DNA of 64,000 bases from Neobacillus cucumis (lineage in GTDB: Bacteria > Bacillota > Bacilli > Bacillales > Cytobacillaceae), in assembly GCF_016908975.1 (NCBI RefSeq), contig NZ_JAFBEX010000012.1:62001-126000 (forward strand), given 5' to 3'. Within the stretch, counting starts at the first letter, position 1. Every line of letters starts with the position of its first letter. The notes below the pieces were generated by a model that was not told where the DNA came from, searched no databases, and saw only the letters and a list, made by a program, of their open reading frames with translations. A program made the position numbers and the translations under genes. Shown here piece after piece: positions 28,146-37,043 of this stretch.

Positions 28146-29780
28146 CTATAATTTTAGTACTTTATGCCGCCCATCAAATTCATAGCTTCCCGTCATAATT
28201 TCATCAATAAAATTCGGACCATATTGGTTTAAATAATAAAAGATATTCCATATCCGCTCCTGCGGGGAACCATCTGGACGTAAAGCAAGATCAACCCGTA
28301 CATATTTATTTAAAAGTACATCATGTCTTAACTTTACCGTATCTTCAAGTTTCAATTTCATGAAATGAATCTCTTTTAATAAATAATTTTCATTTTTCTT
28401 GAGCATTGGTAAGAGCCCGCGATCTAATTGTTCTGTTTTCATTTCAATTAATTTGTAATGGTTCAATAATTGATCAATCGTAGTTGAGAATAGCTGTTCT
28501 AGCTCTTGGTCTTTTATCGCTGCTAAAAAGGTCTCCTCTTCCTGCTTTGTCCCTCTACTTAGAACATCAGTTAAATTCATGTTCAGTTCAGTAAGATCAG
28601 TTTCTATAGAACGGTCTAAAAATGTAATATTTAATCGTGGAACAATCGGCGGCATTTTAATATGAAAATGTTCAAACACTAGCTTCAATTCTGCCCAGTA
28701 AGCGATTTCCCCTGGTCCAGCAATAAAGGCAATCGTTGGAAAAAGCCATTCCTGCATGAGGGGACGTGTTACCACATTATTACTTAAAACAGCAGGATTA
28801 TCATGCGCTAATGACAATAATTCCTCTTTTGTAAAAGAAATCGCCCCACTTTTACCCACAAAGCAATCGTTTTCACGATCATACTCTAACAAGATTCGCT
28901 CATTAAATCGTTGATCATAATAGAAGAGATTCGCTGCTTTCTCATTTGCATCAATTGTATTAGGAAAACCCTTTTTTTCAATTTGCTTTTGCTGCTCTAA
29001 TAAAGAGAATGTGATCACGTCGTGATGTTCAATTTGCTGTGTAAAAAATTCCTTTTGCAACTGACGGAAGTCCTTATTACCAGAATCCACAATAAGAAGA
29101 CCATAATCTTTAAATAGTTCCATTATGATGTTCGCAAAAAAATCAACGAAGGTGGTTGATCTGGATATTTGTGTTTCAGCAAATTCTAATAATCCATTTG
29201 TGTGCTCGGTCTCACCAAAATTCTTGATTAAGTTCTTCACCCAAGAAAGACAAAGATCTTGATTCAATTTAATATCAGAAACCATTGCTTTTTGGTGTAC
29301 CTTTTCAGGATAAATCCATTTATCTACATTATGCTGATTCTGTACAAACACATGATTAACTTCTTGAAAATCATGATCTTCCCCGGCAATCCAGAAAACA
29401 GGAATGACAGGTACACCCAGCAATCTTTCTTTTTGTTCTGCCAACTTTATGATCGAAATGACTTTATGTATGGAAAATAGTGGTCCAGTAAGAATACCAG
29501 CCTGTTGACCACCAATTACAACAAGACAATTCGCTTGTTTAAGCTTTTCAATTGATTTTTTTACTGCTTCTGAAGTGGGAAAACCCTTCATAAAGCCCTC
29601 TATATGCCGAGCAACCTCTTTGCGTGGAAACGATCTATTGTTTAACTCTTGCTTTCTTTTCATATCCTCTTGCAAATCATTATATCGATAATGAAAAAAA
29701 GGTTGTATCTCAACAGATTGTTCCAAATAATTTGAAGCAAACCGATTGGTTGCCGGTAAAGAGAGATTTAAAATCTCCAT
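28146..29780 (-). CDS. bshC: BshC, bacillithiol-synthesis cysteine-adding enzyme
   Basis: Putative cysteine ligase that completes bacillithiol (Cys-GlcN-malate), the main low-molecular-weight thiol of Bacilli. It has 544 residues. Family features: NYLEQSVEIQPFFHY near the start, LVVIGGQQAGILTGPLFSIHKVISIIKLA, VPVIPVFWIAGEDHDFQEVNH, the catalytic-core-like HIGH/nucleotidyltransferase fold, and LRPDGSPQERIWNIFYYLNQYG near the C-terminus. A coiled-coil segment occupies about residues 400-470. In B. subtilis the gene (yllA) is also next to mraZ. Firm call. Confidence 0.95.
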   Translation of the reverse strand: MEILNLSLPATNRFASNYLEQSVEIQPFFHYRYNDLQEDMKRKQELNNRSFPRKEVARHIEGFMKGFPTSEAVKKSIEKLKQANCLVVIGGQQAGILTGPLFSIHKVISIIKLAEQKERLLGVPVIPVFWIAGEDHDFQEVNHVFVQNQHNVDKWIYPEKVHQKAMVSDIKLNQDLCLSWVKNLIKNFGETEHTNGLLEFAETQISRSTTFVDFFANIIMELFKDYGLLIVDSGNKDFRQLQKEFFTQQIEHHDVITFSLLEQQKQIEKKGFPNTIDANEKAANLFYYDQRFNERILLEYDRENDCFVGKSGAISFTKEELLSLAHDNPAVLSNNVVTRPLMQEWLFPTIAFIAGPGEIAYWAELKLVFEHFHIKMPPIVPRLNITFLDRSIETDLTELNMNLTDVLSRGTKQEEETFLAAIKDQELEQLFSTTIDQLLNHYKLIEMKTEQLDRGLLPMLKKNENYLLKEIHFMKLKLEDTVKLRHDVLLNKYVRVDLALRPDGSPQERIWNIFYYLNQYGPNFIDEIMTGSYEFDGRHKVLKL

Positions 29781-29866
29781 CTATGTACTTCCTTTCTGTT
29801 ACCGTGATTCATTCTTAACGAGTATACCATTATCCGCCCCATTTAAAAAAAACTTTTGCTCTAATT

Positions 29867-30262
29867 TTAAGAAGAAAAACTAAAGGATATTGCTCGGGAA
29901 ACTAATCCATAAAAAGTAAGTAAAAAATAAGCGGCGAAAAATAAAATGAAATTAAAACGCCAAAAGCCTTTCCAAACACGTTTTACAATTATCTCTTCTT
30001 TTACCTTCCAATGAACCAAAAGAAACACCATTGCCAACACAAGCATTACTAGTATTATTAACCAAAAAAACGATTTTCCCCATAATGTTACAATTAAAAA
30101 ATGAACAGAGATAATATATAAAAAAGTGGTATAATCAAGAGCCAAATGAAGTGATCTTTTAGTTGATTTTAAAATGAACTTGATCACTATAAAGACCAGA
30201 ATGGTCCCTAAGATTGGCAGTGCAAAGAATAAAGTAAGTACGGACGAAAAAATAGTACTCAT
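29867..30262 (-). CDS. DUF3397-type membrane protein
   Basis: Membrane protein of 131 residues with four hydrophobic segments (about residues 8-30, 40-62, 64-85, 104-125). The pattern fits the DUF3397 family found next to bshC and panE in Bacilli; I recall no established function. Its ATG overlaps the end of the PanE-like gene by four bases, so it is translated from the same message. A basic segment KWKVKEEIIVKRVWKGFW lies between the last two helices. Confidence 0.75.
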   Translation of the reverse strand: MSTIFSSVLTLFFALPILGTILVFIVIKFILKSTKRSLHLALDYTTFLYIISVHFLIVTLWGKSFFWLIILVMLVLAMVFLLVHWKVKEEIIVKRVWKGFWRFNFILFFAAYFLLTFYGLVSRAISFSFSS

Positions 30263-31158
30263 ACTAGTCCCTCCTTACTCTCTTTTCCTTTTATAAGATG
30301 ATACATGGTTCCGATTTGAGGAGATTTCTTTTTTTGTTTGTTAGCTTCTTCTAGTAAATAACCTAAAATAGCATCTACCTCGGTCTGTCTTTTAGCTTCT
30401 ATATCTTTTAGCATAGAAGAACGATTATCGGCTGTATTGGTACAAATCTTTAATACTTGCTTCCAATATTCTTCTGGGTCTTCGAGATTTAAAATATTGG
30501 TGATTTCGCTAAAGAGATTTTGTAATACCTGAAAATAAAACGGATTTTCAACAAGTGCTCCGTTCTTGACCTGAAGAATGGCCGTTAATGGATTAATTAA
30601 CGCATTAGCAATTAACTTTTTTTTCAACATTTCAAAGAAGTCCTCTTGAAAAGTCATTGGGAACACATCAGAAACTGCTGTAGCAAAGTTCCTTAGAAAG
30701 TTCGTGTCACCTTTATATACTGCCACATTTGTGGTACTTACACCATTATGCCTGACTGTGTATGGATTCTCCTTAAGGGCCCCATGCTCAACAGAACCGA
30801 CAAACAAATGATTAGAGGGTATTTGGTCAAGTAATTTTAGATGTCCCATCCCATTTTGTAAAAATAATAGGCTCTTAGAGCTGGAAGTAAATTGCTTTAC
30901 TCGCTGAATAATGGGGGAAAGCTGGTATTGTTTCACAGCTATGATGGTTATGTCCTCTAACCCCTGCCAATCATTTATAGGTAACGCTTTAACCTGAGTT
31001 CTAATTTCTTCTGACTCATGAAGCAGTACAATACCATTTTGATTAATGACATTTGCTTGCTCATTTGTTCTTGTATAAACTGTCACGGTAAAAATCCGGC
31101 TTAGGTAGCCAGCAAATAATAACCCTATCGAACCCGCACCAATAATACCAACCTTCAT
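30259..31158 (-). CDS. PanE-like 2-dehydropantoate 2-reductase
   Basis: NADP-dependent ketopantoate reductase family, which makes pantoate for coenzyme A. It has 299 residues. N-terminal Rossmann motif: MKVGIIGAGSIGLLFAGYL. Ketopantoate/NADP motifs: FLQNGMGHLKLL, EHGALKENPYTVRHNG. Helical C-terminal domain: KKLIANALINPLTAILQVKNGALVENP with the catalytic Lys expected in the KKLIANA segment, and SSMLKDIEAKRQTEVDAILG. It corresponds to YlbQ at this locus in B. subtilis. The true substrate is not proven: other ketoreductases in the family exist. Confidence 0.85.
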   Translation of the reverse strand: MKVGIIGAGSIGLLFAGYLSRIFTVTVYTRTNEQANVINQNGIVLLHESEEIRTQVKALPINDWQGLEDITIIAVKQYQLSPIIQRVKQFTSSSKSLLFLQNGMGHLKLLDQIPSNHLFVGSVEHGALKENPYTVRHNGVSTTNVAVYKGDTNFLRNFATAVSDVFPMTFQEDFFEMLKKKLIANALINPLTAILQVKNGALVENPFYFQVLQNLFSEITNILNLEDPEEYWKQVLKICTNTADNRSSMLKDIEAKRQTEVDAILGYLLEEANKQKKKSPQIGTMYHLIKGKESKEGLV

Positions 31159-31250
31159 AGATGATTACTCCTCTTTTTGTTCAATTCAATCATTTCAACT
31201 TTTTCTTTTGCTAATATTCTATCAGATGTAGTTTGTTGTTGATAGCTATC

Positions 31251-31293
31251 AAAAAAAACCCTTTTCGCAAATTTACCGAAAAGAGTTCTTTTT
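31251..31293 (-). terminator. Terminator of the acyl-CoA carboxylase operon
   Basis: Minus-strand stem ACTCTTTTCGG / GCGAAAAGGGT (G-U tolerant) followed by eight U residues, directly after the carboxyltransferase stop. Confidence 0.88.
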
Positions 31294-31297
31294 AGAA

Positions 31298-32839
31298 TTA
31301 AACAGGGTATACGGGGTGTTTCCTAACGCTGAAGGTAATTTCTTTCGTTTCATAATAGGAAAACCGTTGTATCAGCACATTTCTTAATTCGGAAGGAGCG
31401 ACGATTTCGTCGACAATCAACTCTGATGCTAATTTATAAATATCGATATGTTCTTTATACTCTTTATGTTTATCTTGCACAAAGGCGATTTTAGCTTTAG
31501 GATCTGTTATTTCGTTGATTTTATTAGAGTAAACAGCATTAACAGCTGCCTCCGGACCCATAACGGCAATTTGAGCGGTAGGTAAGGCAATACAACAATC
31601 AGGTTCAAAGGCAGGACCTGCCATTGCATATAGACCTGCACCATACGCTTTTCTAACAATAACCGATATCTTCGGAACAGTGGCAGAACTCATTGCCGCA
31701 ATTAATTTAGCTCCATGACGGATAATTCCAGCCCGTTCTACTTTAGTACCAATCATAAAGCCTGGAACATCTGCTAAAAACAGCAATGGAATATGAAAAG
31801 CATCACACAGCTGGATAAATTTTGCCGCTTTATCAGCAGAATCTACGAATAACACTCCGCCTTTTACCTTCGGCTGATTGGCAATTATCCCAACCGCTCT
31901 GCCATCTATTCGGGCTAAGCCCGTTATAATCTCTGATGCGAATAATTTCTTGATTTCATAAAAACTTTCATTATCAATCAATCGTTCGATACATTCAAAC
32001 ATATCAAAAGGTGCATTTTGATTTTCCGGTATAATCGCCTCTAATTCTCTTCCTTCCTTTGCTTCAACGCCAACAACCCTTGTGGTCATTTCTTTAAAGC
32101 TGGAGGGAAAATAACTTATATATTTTTTAGCTGATTCAATCGCTTCTTGTTCACTATACGCAAGTACATCCCCGCAGCCGGAAACCGTACAATGCATTCG
32201 GGCACCGCCCATTTCCTCAAGCGTTACCTTTTCACCGATTACTTTCTCAGCCATCCTTGGAGAGCCTAAATACATGGATGCATTTTGATCAACCATAATG
32301 ACGATATCACAAAATGCCGGTATGTAGGCCCCGCCAGCTGCGGAAGGACCAAACAAAATACAAACTTGAGGAATCATCCCGGAAAGTTTTACCTGATTAT
32401 AAAAAATCCTGCCGGCACCTCGCCGATTTGGGAACATTTCTACTTGATCCGTGATCCTTGCTCCCGCTGAATCCACGAGATAAAATAACGGAACCTTTAA
32501 TTTTTCGGCTGTTTCTTGAATTCGGATAATTTTCTCGACCGTCCGTGCTCCCCATGACCCAGCTTTAATCGTAGAATCATTGGCCATTACACATACCGTC
32601 TGCCCATTAATCTTGCCAATCGCTGTTACAACACCATCAGCAGGAAGGTCTGCAGCATTGAAATTAGCAAATTTCCCATCCTCTTCGTACTTACCTTCAT
32701 CAAACAATAATGATAATCTCTCTCGCACAAACAGTTTATTTTGTTCCTTCGCTTTTTCGTGGTATTTCGGCTGTCCGCCGGCCTCAATTTTTCTCCGATT
32801 ATCATTTAATTGATCAACTAACGTATTGGTTTTTGCCAT
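31298..32839 (-). CDS. Biotin-dependent acyl-CoA carboxylase, carboxyltransferase (PccB/YngE type)
   Basis: Carboxyltransferase of a biotin carboxylase system; family members use acetyl-, propionyl- or methylcrotonyl-CoA. The product is about 513 residues, carrying both N- and C-terminal crotonase-like domains in one chain. Visible motifs: RERLSLLFDEG, DSAGARITDQVEMFPNRRGAGRIF with the acyl-binding loop, FGPSAAGGAYIPAFCD, GIIANQPKVKGGVLFVDSADKAAKFIQLCD and KAYGAGLYAMAGPAF. It ends RKHPVYPV. The next two genes upstream supply biotin carrier and biotin carboxylase. The substrate cannot be decided by eye. Start is the second of two adjacent ATGs, preceded by GGGGGAG. Confidence 0.88.
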   Translation of the reverse strand: MAKTNTLVDQLNDNRRKIEAGGQPKYHEKAKEQNKLFVRERLSLLFDEGKYEEDGKFANFNAADLPADGVVTAIGKINGQTVCVMANDSTIKAGSWGARTVEKIIRIQETAEKLKVPLFYLVDSAGARITDQVEMFPNRRGAGRIFYNQVKLSGMIPQVCILFGPSAAGGAYIPAFCDIVIMVDQNASMYLGSPRMAEKVIGEKVTLEEMGGARMHCTVSGCGDVLAYSEQEAIESAKKYISYFPSSFKEMTTRVVGVEAKEGRELEAIIPENQNAPFDMFECIERLIDNESFYEIKKLFASEIITGLARIDGRAVGIIANQPKVKGGVLFVDSADKAAKFIQLCDAFHIPLLFLADVPGFMIGTKVERAGIIRHGAKLIAAMSSATVPKISVIVRKAYGAGLYAMAGPAFEPDCCIALPTAQIAVMGPEAAVNAVYSNKINEITDPKAKIAFVQDKHKEYKEHIDIYKLASELIVDEIVAPSELRNVLIQRFSYYETKEITFSVRKHPVYPV

Positions 32840-32862
32840 CATGCTCCCCCTTCAAGCAAATA

Positions 32863-33075
32863 CTATTCGAGTACCAACAAAACATCGCCTTCATTAACAA
32901 AATCGCCAATGCTCACTCTTACCTCCCGGACAACTCCTTCAGTTCCGCTTTCAATCGGAATTTCCATTTTCATTGATTCCAACATGACGACTTCCTGTCC
33001 CGGCTTGACTTGTACACCTGCTGCCACATATACATTGAGTACAGTTCCTGCCATGGAGGCTGTAATTTCTTTCAT
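32863..33075 (-). CDS. Biotin/lipoyl attachment domain protein
   Basis: Small biotin carrier of 70 residues made only of the attachment domain. The biotinylated lysine is in the MKM motif (MLESMKMEIPI, near residue 36), flanked by hairpin strands VAAGVQVKPGQEVV and VSIGDFVNEGDVLLVLE. It is similar in size and layout to B. subtilis YngHB. It lies between the biotin carboxylase and the carboxyltransferase, 13 bases from the former, so the three should form one enzyme. A clear AGGGGGAG ribosome site precedes the ATG. Confidence 0.93.
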   Translation of the reverse strand: MKEITASMAGTVLNVYVAAGVQVKPGQEVVMLESMKMEIPIESGTEGVVREVRVSIGDFVNEGDVLLVLE

Positions 33076-33088
33076 TTGTATACTCCCC

Positions 33089-34426
33089 CTATTTCACAAC
33101 ATTTTTATTTAAAAAACTGGTCGTGTATTCTCCCTTTTGGAAAGTAGCGGATTCAAGAATTGTTAAAAACAATGGAACATTGGTTTTAATCCCTTCTAAG
33201 CTAAAGTCTTTAAAGAAGCTTAATGCAACCGATAACGCTTGCTTTCGTGATTCACCGTAAAAGATACATTTGGCAATCAGCGGGTCATAAAAAGGAGTTA
33301 CAGTCCCTCCTTCTACATAACCATAATCAATCCTAGCTCCTTCTTTCTCTTGCCATTTAAGTTTTGTAATTTTCCCTGGGGATGGTAAAAAGCGGACCGG
33401 ATCCTCTGCATACAATCGAAATTCAACAGCATTTCCTCTAGCAGCAATTTCTGCCTGCTGTAACGGAAGTTTTTCACCGCGGGCTACAAGAATTTGCCAC
33501 TTTACTAAATCAAGACGTGTAATCATTTCCGTAACGGGATGCTCGACCTGAAGGCGTGTGTTCATTTCCAGAAAATAAAAATTCTCCTCTGGATCTACAA
33601 TAAATTCAATTGTCCCTGCGTTAGTATACTGAACAGCACGAGCCGCTTTAATAGCTGTTTCAAACATCTTCTGCCGGGCATTGTCAGATAAAAATGGGGA
33701 TGGTGATTCTTCCACCACCTTTTGATGTCTTCTTTGAATGGAACAATCTCTTTCAAACAGGTGAACGATATTGCCATGCTGATCTCCAAAAACCTGTACT
33801 TCAATATGTCTGCTATCTTCAATATATTTTTCAATAAATACCTTATCAGAACCGAAATAGGTCATAGCTCTTTTCTTGGTGGATTCATAGGACTTAATGA
33901 GCGCTTGCTCATTGTCACATAAAACCATGCCAATTCCACCACCACCGCCACTTGCCTTTAGCATAATTGGGTACCCGATGGTTTTTGCTAGACCGCAGGC
34001 TTCTTCAACTGTATTTAACCCTTGGCTGCTACCCGGAACCACCGGGACGCCGGCACCCTCCATGGCATTGCGTGAAGCAATTTTATCTCCCATCAACTTA
34101 ATCGTTTTAGGCTGGGGTCCAATAAAGGTAATACCTGCATTTATCACTTGTTGAGCAAAGCTAGCATTCTCAGATAGGAATCCATATCCAGGATGAATAG
34201 CATCTACCTTTTCGTTTTTGGCAATTTCCAAAATCTTGTCAATTTGTAAATATGATTTGCTTACATGCGGTTCACCAATGCAAATTGCCTTCGTTGCAGC
34301 TTTTACGAACGGCAAATCCTTATCTGCTTCGGAATAAATAGCAATCGTTTCAATCCCCATCGTTTGACAGGTTTTAATAATTCTCAGGGCAATCTCTCCT
34401 CGATTGGCAATTAAAATTTTTTGCAC
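33089..34426 (-). CDS. Biotin carboxylase subunit of an acyl-CoA carboxylase
   Basis: ATP-grasp enzyme that carboxylates biotin on the carrier protein with bicarbonate and ATP. The product is about 445 residues from the GTG at 34426 (VQKILIANRGEIALRIIKT). Key parts: IHPGYGFLSENASFAQ, glycine-rich ATP loop KASGGGGGIGMV, ERDCSIQRRHQKVVEESPSP, and EMNTRLQVEHPVTEMITRLDL with catalytic Arg and Glu. It is AccC-like, but its neighbours point to a dedicated acyl-CoA carboxylase rather than the housekeeping one. The in-frame ATG further up at 34483 has no good ribosome site and is rejected. A cre-like site lies about 75 bases upstream. Confidence 0.9.
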   Translation of the reverse strand: MQKILIANRGEIALRIIKTCQTMGIETIAIYSEADKDLPFVKAATKAICIGEPHVSKSYLQIDKILEIAKNEKVDAIHPGYGFLSENASFAQQVINAGITFIGPQPKTIKLMGDKIASRNAMEGAGVPVVPGSSQGLNTVEEACGLAKTIGYPIMLKASGGGGGIGMVLCDNEQALIKSYESTKKRAMTYFGSDKVFIEKYIEDSRHIEVQVFGDQHGNIVHLFERDCSIQRRHQKVVEESPSPFLSDNARQKMFETAIKAARAVQYTNAGTIEFIVDPEENFYFLEMNTRLQVEHPVTEMITRLDLVKWQILVARGEKLPLQQAEIAARGNAVEFRLYAEDPVRFLPSPGKITKLKWQEKEGARIDYGYVEGGTVTPFYDPLIAKCIFYGESRKQALSVALSFFKDFSLEGIKTNVPLFLTILESATFQKGEYTTSFLNKNVVK

Positions 34427-34500
34427 ACTTCTTCCCCTTTCATACCGCCTTAAACACTCCCTAAATGTTTCTACATTAAACAAGCATTTTCCTTCATTCG

Positions 34501-34516
34501 TTGAAAACGCTTCCGG
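34501..34516. promoter_or_regulatory. Candidate CcpA cre site
   Basis: TTGAAAACGCTTCCGG agrees with the TGWAANCGNTNWCA consensus at all but two of the fixed positions. It lies about 75 bases before the biotin carboxylase start on the opposite strand and 146 bases before ylbP. Catabolite control of the carboxylase operon would be sensible for an acyl-CoA pathway, but binding is unproven. Confidence 0.35.
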
Positions 34517-34661
34517 AACTTATTTGAAGAATTTTTTAGCAATTTGTTTTATAATAAAAGTAATTGATTTTGAATAATTGCAAATATTATTTCTCTTCAT
34601 GATATTCAAGAGCATATAAATATATACAAGAACAGGAAATGAACATATAAGGAGGCAGACT

Positions 34662-35141
34662 ATGGTGTACAAGGTAGAAAAACTAAAAATAAATTTTAAA
34701 ACACTAGAAGAGTTTAAAAAGTTTAAAGAATACGGCCTTCAGGAATTATCGATGCTTGAAGATTTAGAAGCAAATATAGTAGATAACAATAACGAATCAC
34801 CTTTTTATGGAATCTATTTCGGGGACAAACTAGTAGCCAGAATGAGTTTATATCAAATTGATGCTAAATTTGACCGTTATTTCTCACCACCACAAGATTA
34901 TTTAGAACTTTGGAAGCTGGAAGTTCTACCTGGTTATCAAGGTAAAGGTTTTGGCAAAGCATTGGTTGATTTCGCTAAAAACTTGGGTCTGCCCATTAAA
35001 ACTAATCCACGAGTCCAATCTAGTGGTTTTTTTGAAAAGTTAGGCTTTACCAATGTAGAATATGAAATGGAACGTGACCGGGGTGAAAATCCACTTGTCT
35101 GGTATCCAGAGGGTGTGGAAGCCCAGCATCATGATAATTAA
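34662..35141 (+). CDS. ylbP: GNAT-family N-acetyltransferase (YlbP)
   Basis: GNAT acetyltransferase of 159 residues, transcribed opposite to most neighbours. The acetyl-CoA binding segment is LEVLPGYQGKGFGKALVDFA (motif A: the Q/R-x-x-G-x-G/A loop is QGKGFG). A following strand and helix (TNPRVQSSGFFEKLGFTNVEY) complete the fold. The substrate is unknown. The name follows its position beside ylbO and the panE-type gene as in B. subtilis. Strong ribosome site AAGGAGG precedes the ATG. Confidence 0.85.
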   Translation: MVYKVEKLKINFKTLEEFKKFKEYGLQELSMLEDLEANIVDNNNESPFYGIYFGDKLVARMSLYQIDAKFDRYFSPPQDYLELWKLEVLPGYQGKGFGKALVDFAKNLGLPIKTNPRVQSSGFFEKLGFTNVEYEMERDRGENPLVWYPEGVEAQHHDN

Positions 35142-35156
35142 CCAGCAAAAACAATA

Positions 35157-35182
35157 AAAGCGGACTCAATGTCCGCCTTTTT
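35157..35182. terminator. Bidirectional terminator between ylbP and ylbO
   Basis: AAAAGCGGAC / GTCCGCCTTTTT hairpin between convergent genes, with U-runs on both strands. Confidence 0.9.
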
Positions 35183-35809
35183 CTATTTTTCAACTCTCTC
35201 AAGGTTACCGTTTTTGTCCATCTGGAACTTTACTTTTTGCTGACGGTCCTCATCCTGTAAAACCACCATTTTGCGAGCTCTTTCCATGATTTCAATTAAA
35301 GACCGGTAATCTTCTTCAATTGCTTTTAGATTCTTTGACAATCTTTCATTTTCAGCCGCTAAATAGTAAGTTTTCTTTTCTAACTCTTTAATTTTTTCAA
35401 CCGATCTTTTTCTCTCCTCTTCAATACCAGAAGAACCTTCGGCTTGTTTATTTAAACTTTCTAGGAAGTGAATCACAGCAGAAAATGTGATCCTTTCGCC
35501 CTCATTGACCGCTTTAGTCTGTACCTGCTCCTGGATAACTGGTTCAATTTGATATGGTTCCTCATTAGGGACCTCTTGTTTTTTTAATTCCTTACGCTGT
35601 TTCTTCGCAAGTTCAATCCCTGACTTATATTGTTTTCTTACATATGAATTCCAGCGGAATCCACATGCTGCTGCGGTACGCGATAACTGTTTGCCAACTT
35701 CTTCAAATGCCTGTAACTGTGTACCACCTTCACGTATATGCCTTAAAACCACTTCAGCAAGTAACAAATCCTCATCTTGGGACCATGCGTCTTGTCGAGT
35801 TGGTGACAT
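35183..35809 (-). CDS. ylbO: YlbO, RsfA-family sporulation regulator
   Basis: Predicted DNA-binding regulator of the RsfA family, of which members fine-tune sigma-F/sigma-E-dependent genes. The product is about 208 residues. The N-terminal part is Myb/SANT-like: AWSQDEDLLLAEVVLRHIREG, TQLQAFEEVGKQLSRTAAACGFRWNSYVRKQY. A C-terminal coiled coil (residues ~135-190, EEERKRSVEKIKELEKKT...) should mediate oligomerisation. I start at the ATG at 35809, after AGGAGGGATGAACAA; the ATG at 35848 lies before that ribosome site. Targets are not visible. Confidence 0.88.
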   Translation of the reverse strand: MSPTRQDAWSQDEDLLLAEVVLRHIREGGTQLQAFEEVGKQLSRTAAACGFRWNSYVRKQYKSGIELAKKQRKELKKQEVPNEEPYQIEPVIQEQVQTKAVNEGERITFSAVIHFLESLNKQAEGSSGIEEERKRSVEKIKELEKKTYYLAAENERLSKNLKAIEEDYRSLIEIMERARKMVVLQDEDRQQKVKFQMDKNGNLERVEK

Positions 35810-35940
35810 TTGTTCATCCCTCCTAGTGTTTTTATAATACATATGCATCTACTAGAAAAGATAGACTTAATCCAAAGTTGTCATTTAATCTTTATTCATT
35901 GTTTTTTTAATAATAAACTTAATTCCTAGCAAAAACGACA

Positions 35941-35974
35941 AAAGCACAAGGAGCTAATTGCTCCTTGTGCTTTT
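35941..35974. terminator. Terminator after rpmF
   Basis: Perfect 14-bp stem AAAGCACAAGGAGC / GCTCCTTGTGCTTT with a short AATT-type loop. It is very strong and serves the minus strand. Confidence 0.95.
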
Positions 35975-35988
35975 TATCCTAACAGAAA

Positions 35989-36162
35989 TTAGTCGTTTAC
36001 AACGTTTTTCCCTTTGTATGTTCCGCAAGCTTTACATACGCGGTGTGCAAGTTTCATTTCACCACAGTTTGGGCAACTTACCATACCAGGTACGTTTAAT
36101 TTAAAATGTGTACGACGTTTTCTTTTTGCAGTTTTAGAAGTTCTTCTAAAAGGTACAGCCAT
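35989..36162 (-). CDS. rpmF: 50S ribosomal protein L32, zinc-binding form
   Basis: Ribosomal protein L32, 57 residues from the ATG at 36162. It begins [22 protein letters not shown] and holds a zinc ribbon [18 protein letters not shown] (two CxxC pairs), i.e. the cysteine-containing paralogue rather than a zinc-free one. The start follows GGAGGTGGGAAGA. It lies downstream of ylbN, a pairing widely conserved (yceD-rpmF). Confidence 0.98.
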   Translation of the reverse strand: MAVPFRRTSKTAKRKRRTHFKLNVPGMVSCPNCGEMKLAHRVCKACGTYKGKNVVND

Positions 36163-36245
36163 TCTTCCCACCTCCTTAAAGAGTATTAAGAAAGTAATGA
36201 AGGCCAGGAATGCTGGTTCTTCACTTTGCTTCTTAGATTTGCCGA

Positions 36246-36773
36246 TTATGAATCGGAAGAAGTATTGTCTTCGTCAAAAAACTTTGCAAGGCCTGCTAGT
36301 CGCGGATCAATCTTCTTAGATTGTTCTTCTTCAGAAATAACTTCCCAATCCTTTCCGGATTGCGGGGCTGCTTCATCAGAATCGACATCATCACAAAACA
36401 CTTGCATTGGAACTTCAAGTAAAAGAATTTCGCGTATGATTGGCATTAAGTCAATCACATCACCCTTTACTTGATATGTTTCCTCCTCAGTTTCATAGAC
36501 TGATCCTTGTAAGAGGAAAGTTTCAGTTGTGTCGACATTAATCGGAAGTTTAACATCCACTAAAGTACGAGAACAAGGTAGAATTAAATGACCTTCAATA
36601 TTTAAGTGAAAAGTCACTTTTGTTGAATCGATATCTCCCCGACCGGTAATATGCATCGGTGAAACTTCGCGGATGGTGGGATCAACTTGTTTGATCTCGT
36701 CCACAAGTATCGTCTCATCAAGGTTAAAATCCTTGTTTCGGTATTTTTGTAATTGATTTAATGTCCATTTCAA
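36246..36773 (-). CDS. ylbN: YceD/DUF177-family protein (YlbN)
   Basis: DUF177 protein implicated in 23S rRNA metabolism in bacteria and plants. It has about 175 residues. Key family parts: (L)[19 protein letters not shown] at the N-terminus, [28 protein letters not shown] in the middle, [25 protein letters not shown], and [26 protein letters not shown] at the end. I choose TTG at 36773 since GGGGTGATTCAA precedes it and homologues begin (M)KWT; a GTG three codons earlier overlaps the ribosome site. Cotranscribed with rpmF. Confidence 0.92.
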   Translation of the reverse strand: MKWTLNQLQKYRNKDFNLDETILVDEIKQVDPTIREVSPMHITGRGDIDSTKVTFHLNIEGHLILPCSRTLVDVKLPINVDTTETFLLQGSVYETEEETYQVKGDVIDLMPIIREILLLEVPMQVFCDDVDSDEAAPQSGKDWEVISEEEQSKKIDPRLAGLAKFFDEDNTSSDS

Positions 36774-36953
36774 TTGAATCACCCCAAGGCAACAAAGGTA
36801 ATTATAGCCTTCGATAATATTTTTGTCAATGTTTTTTCTTTACACCTAGAATGGTGATCATCCTAATAATAATGTAATTGACAGTAAAAGATTCCATTAT
36901 TAGTGTGTCCAGTTGTCTCTTTTACAAACATCTACAACATCTTATCATAATAT

Positions 36954-36984
36954 TTGAATGGTTTCCTTAAAATTTTGCTATAAT
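36954..36984 (+). promoter_or_regulatory. Probable sigma-A promoter of tmcAL
   Basis: TTGAAT (36954-36959) and TATAAT (36979-36984), with extended TGC just before the -10, are 19 bases apart. They lie 60 bases before the ATG of tmcAL (ylbM). The long spacer is offset by the extended -10. Confidence 0.6.
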
Positions 36985-37043
36985 GTTAAAAAAATAAAAT
37001 CTGTTAAATTTAGGATTTGCTGTATTTTCATAAGGAGAATGAG

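Noticed and set aside
34565..34625. Promoter for ylbP
   Set aside because: A TATAAT is present near 34550, but the only -35-like TTGAAG is 20 bases upstream, so I cannot support a definite call.
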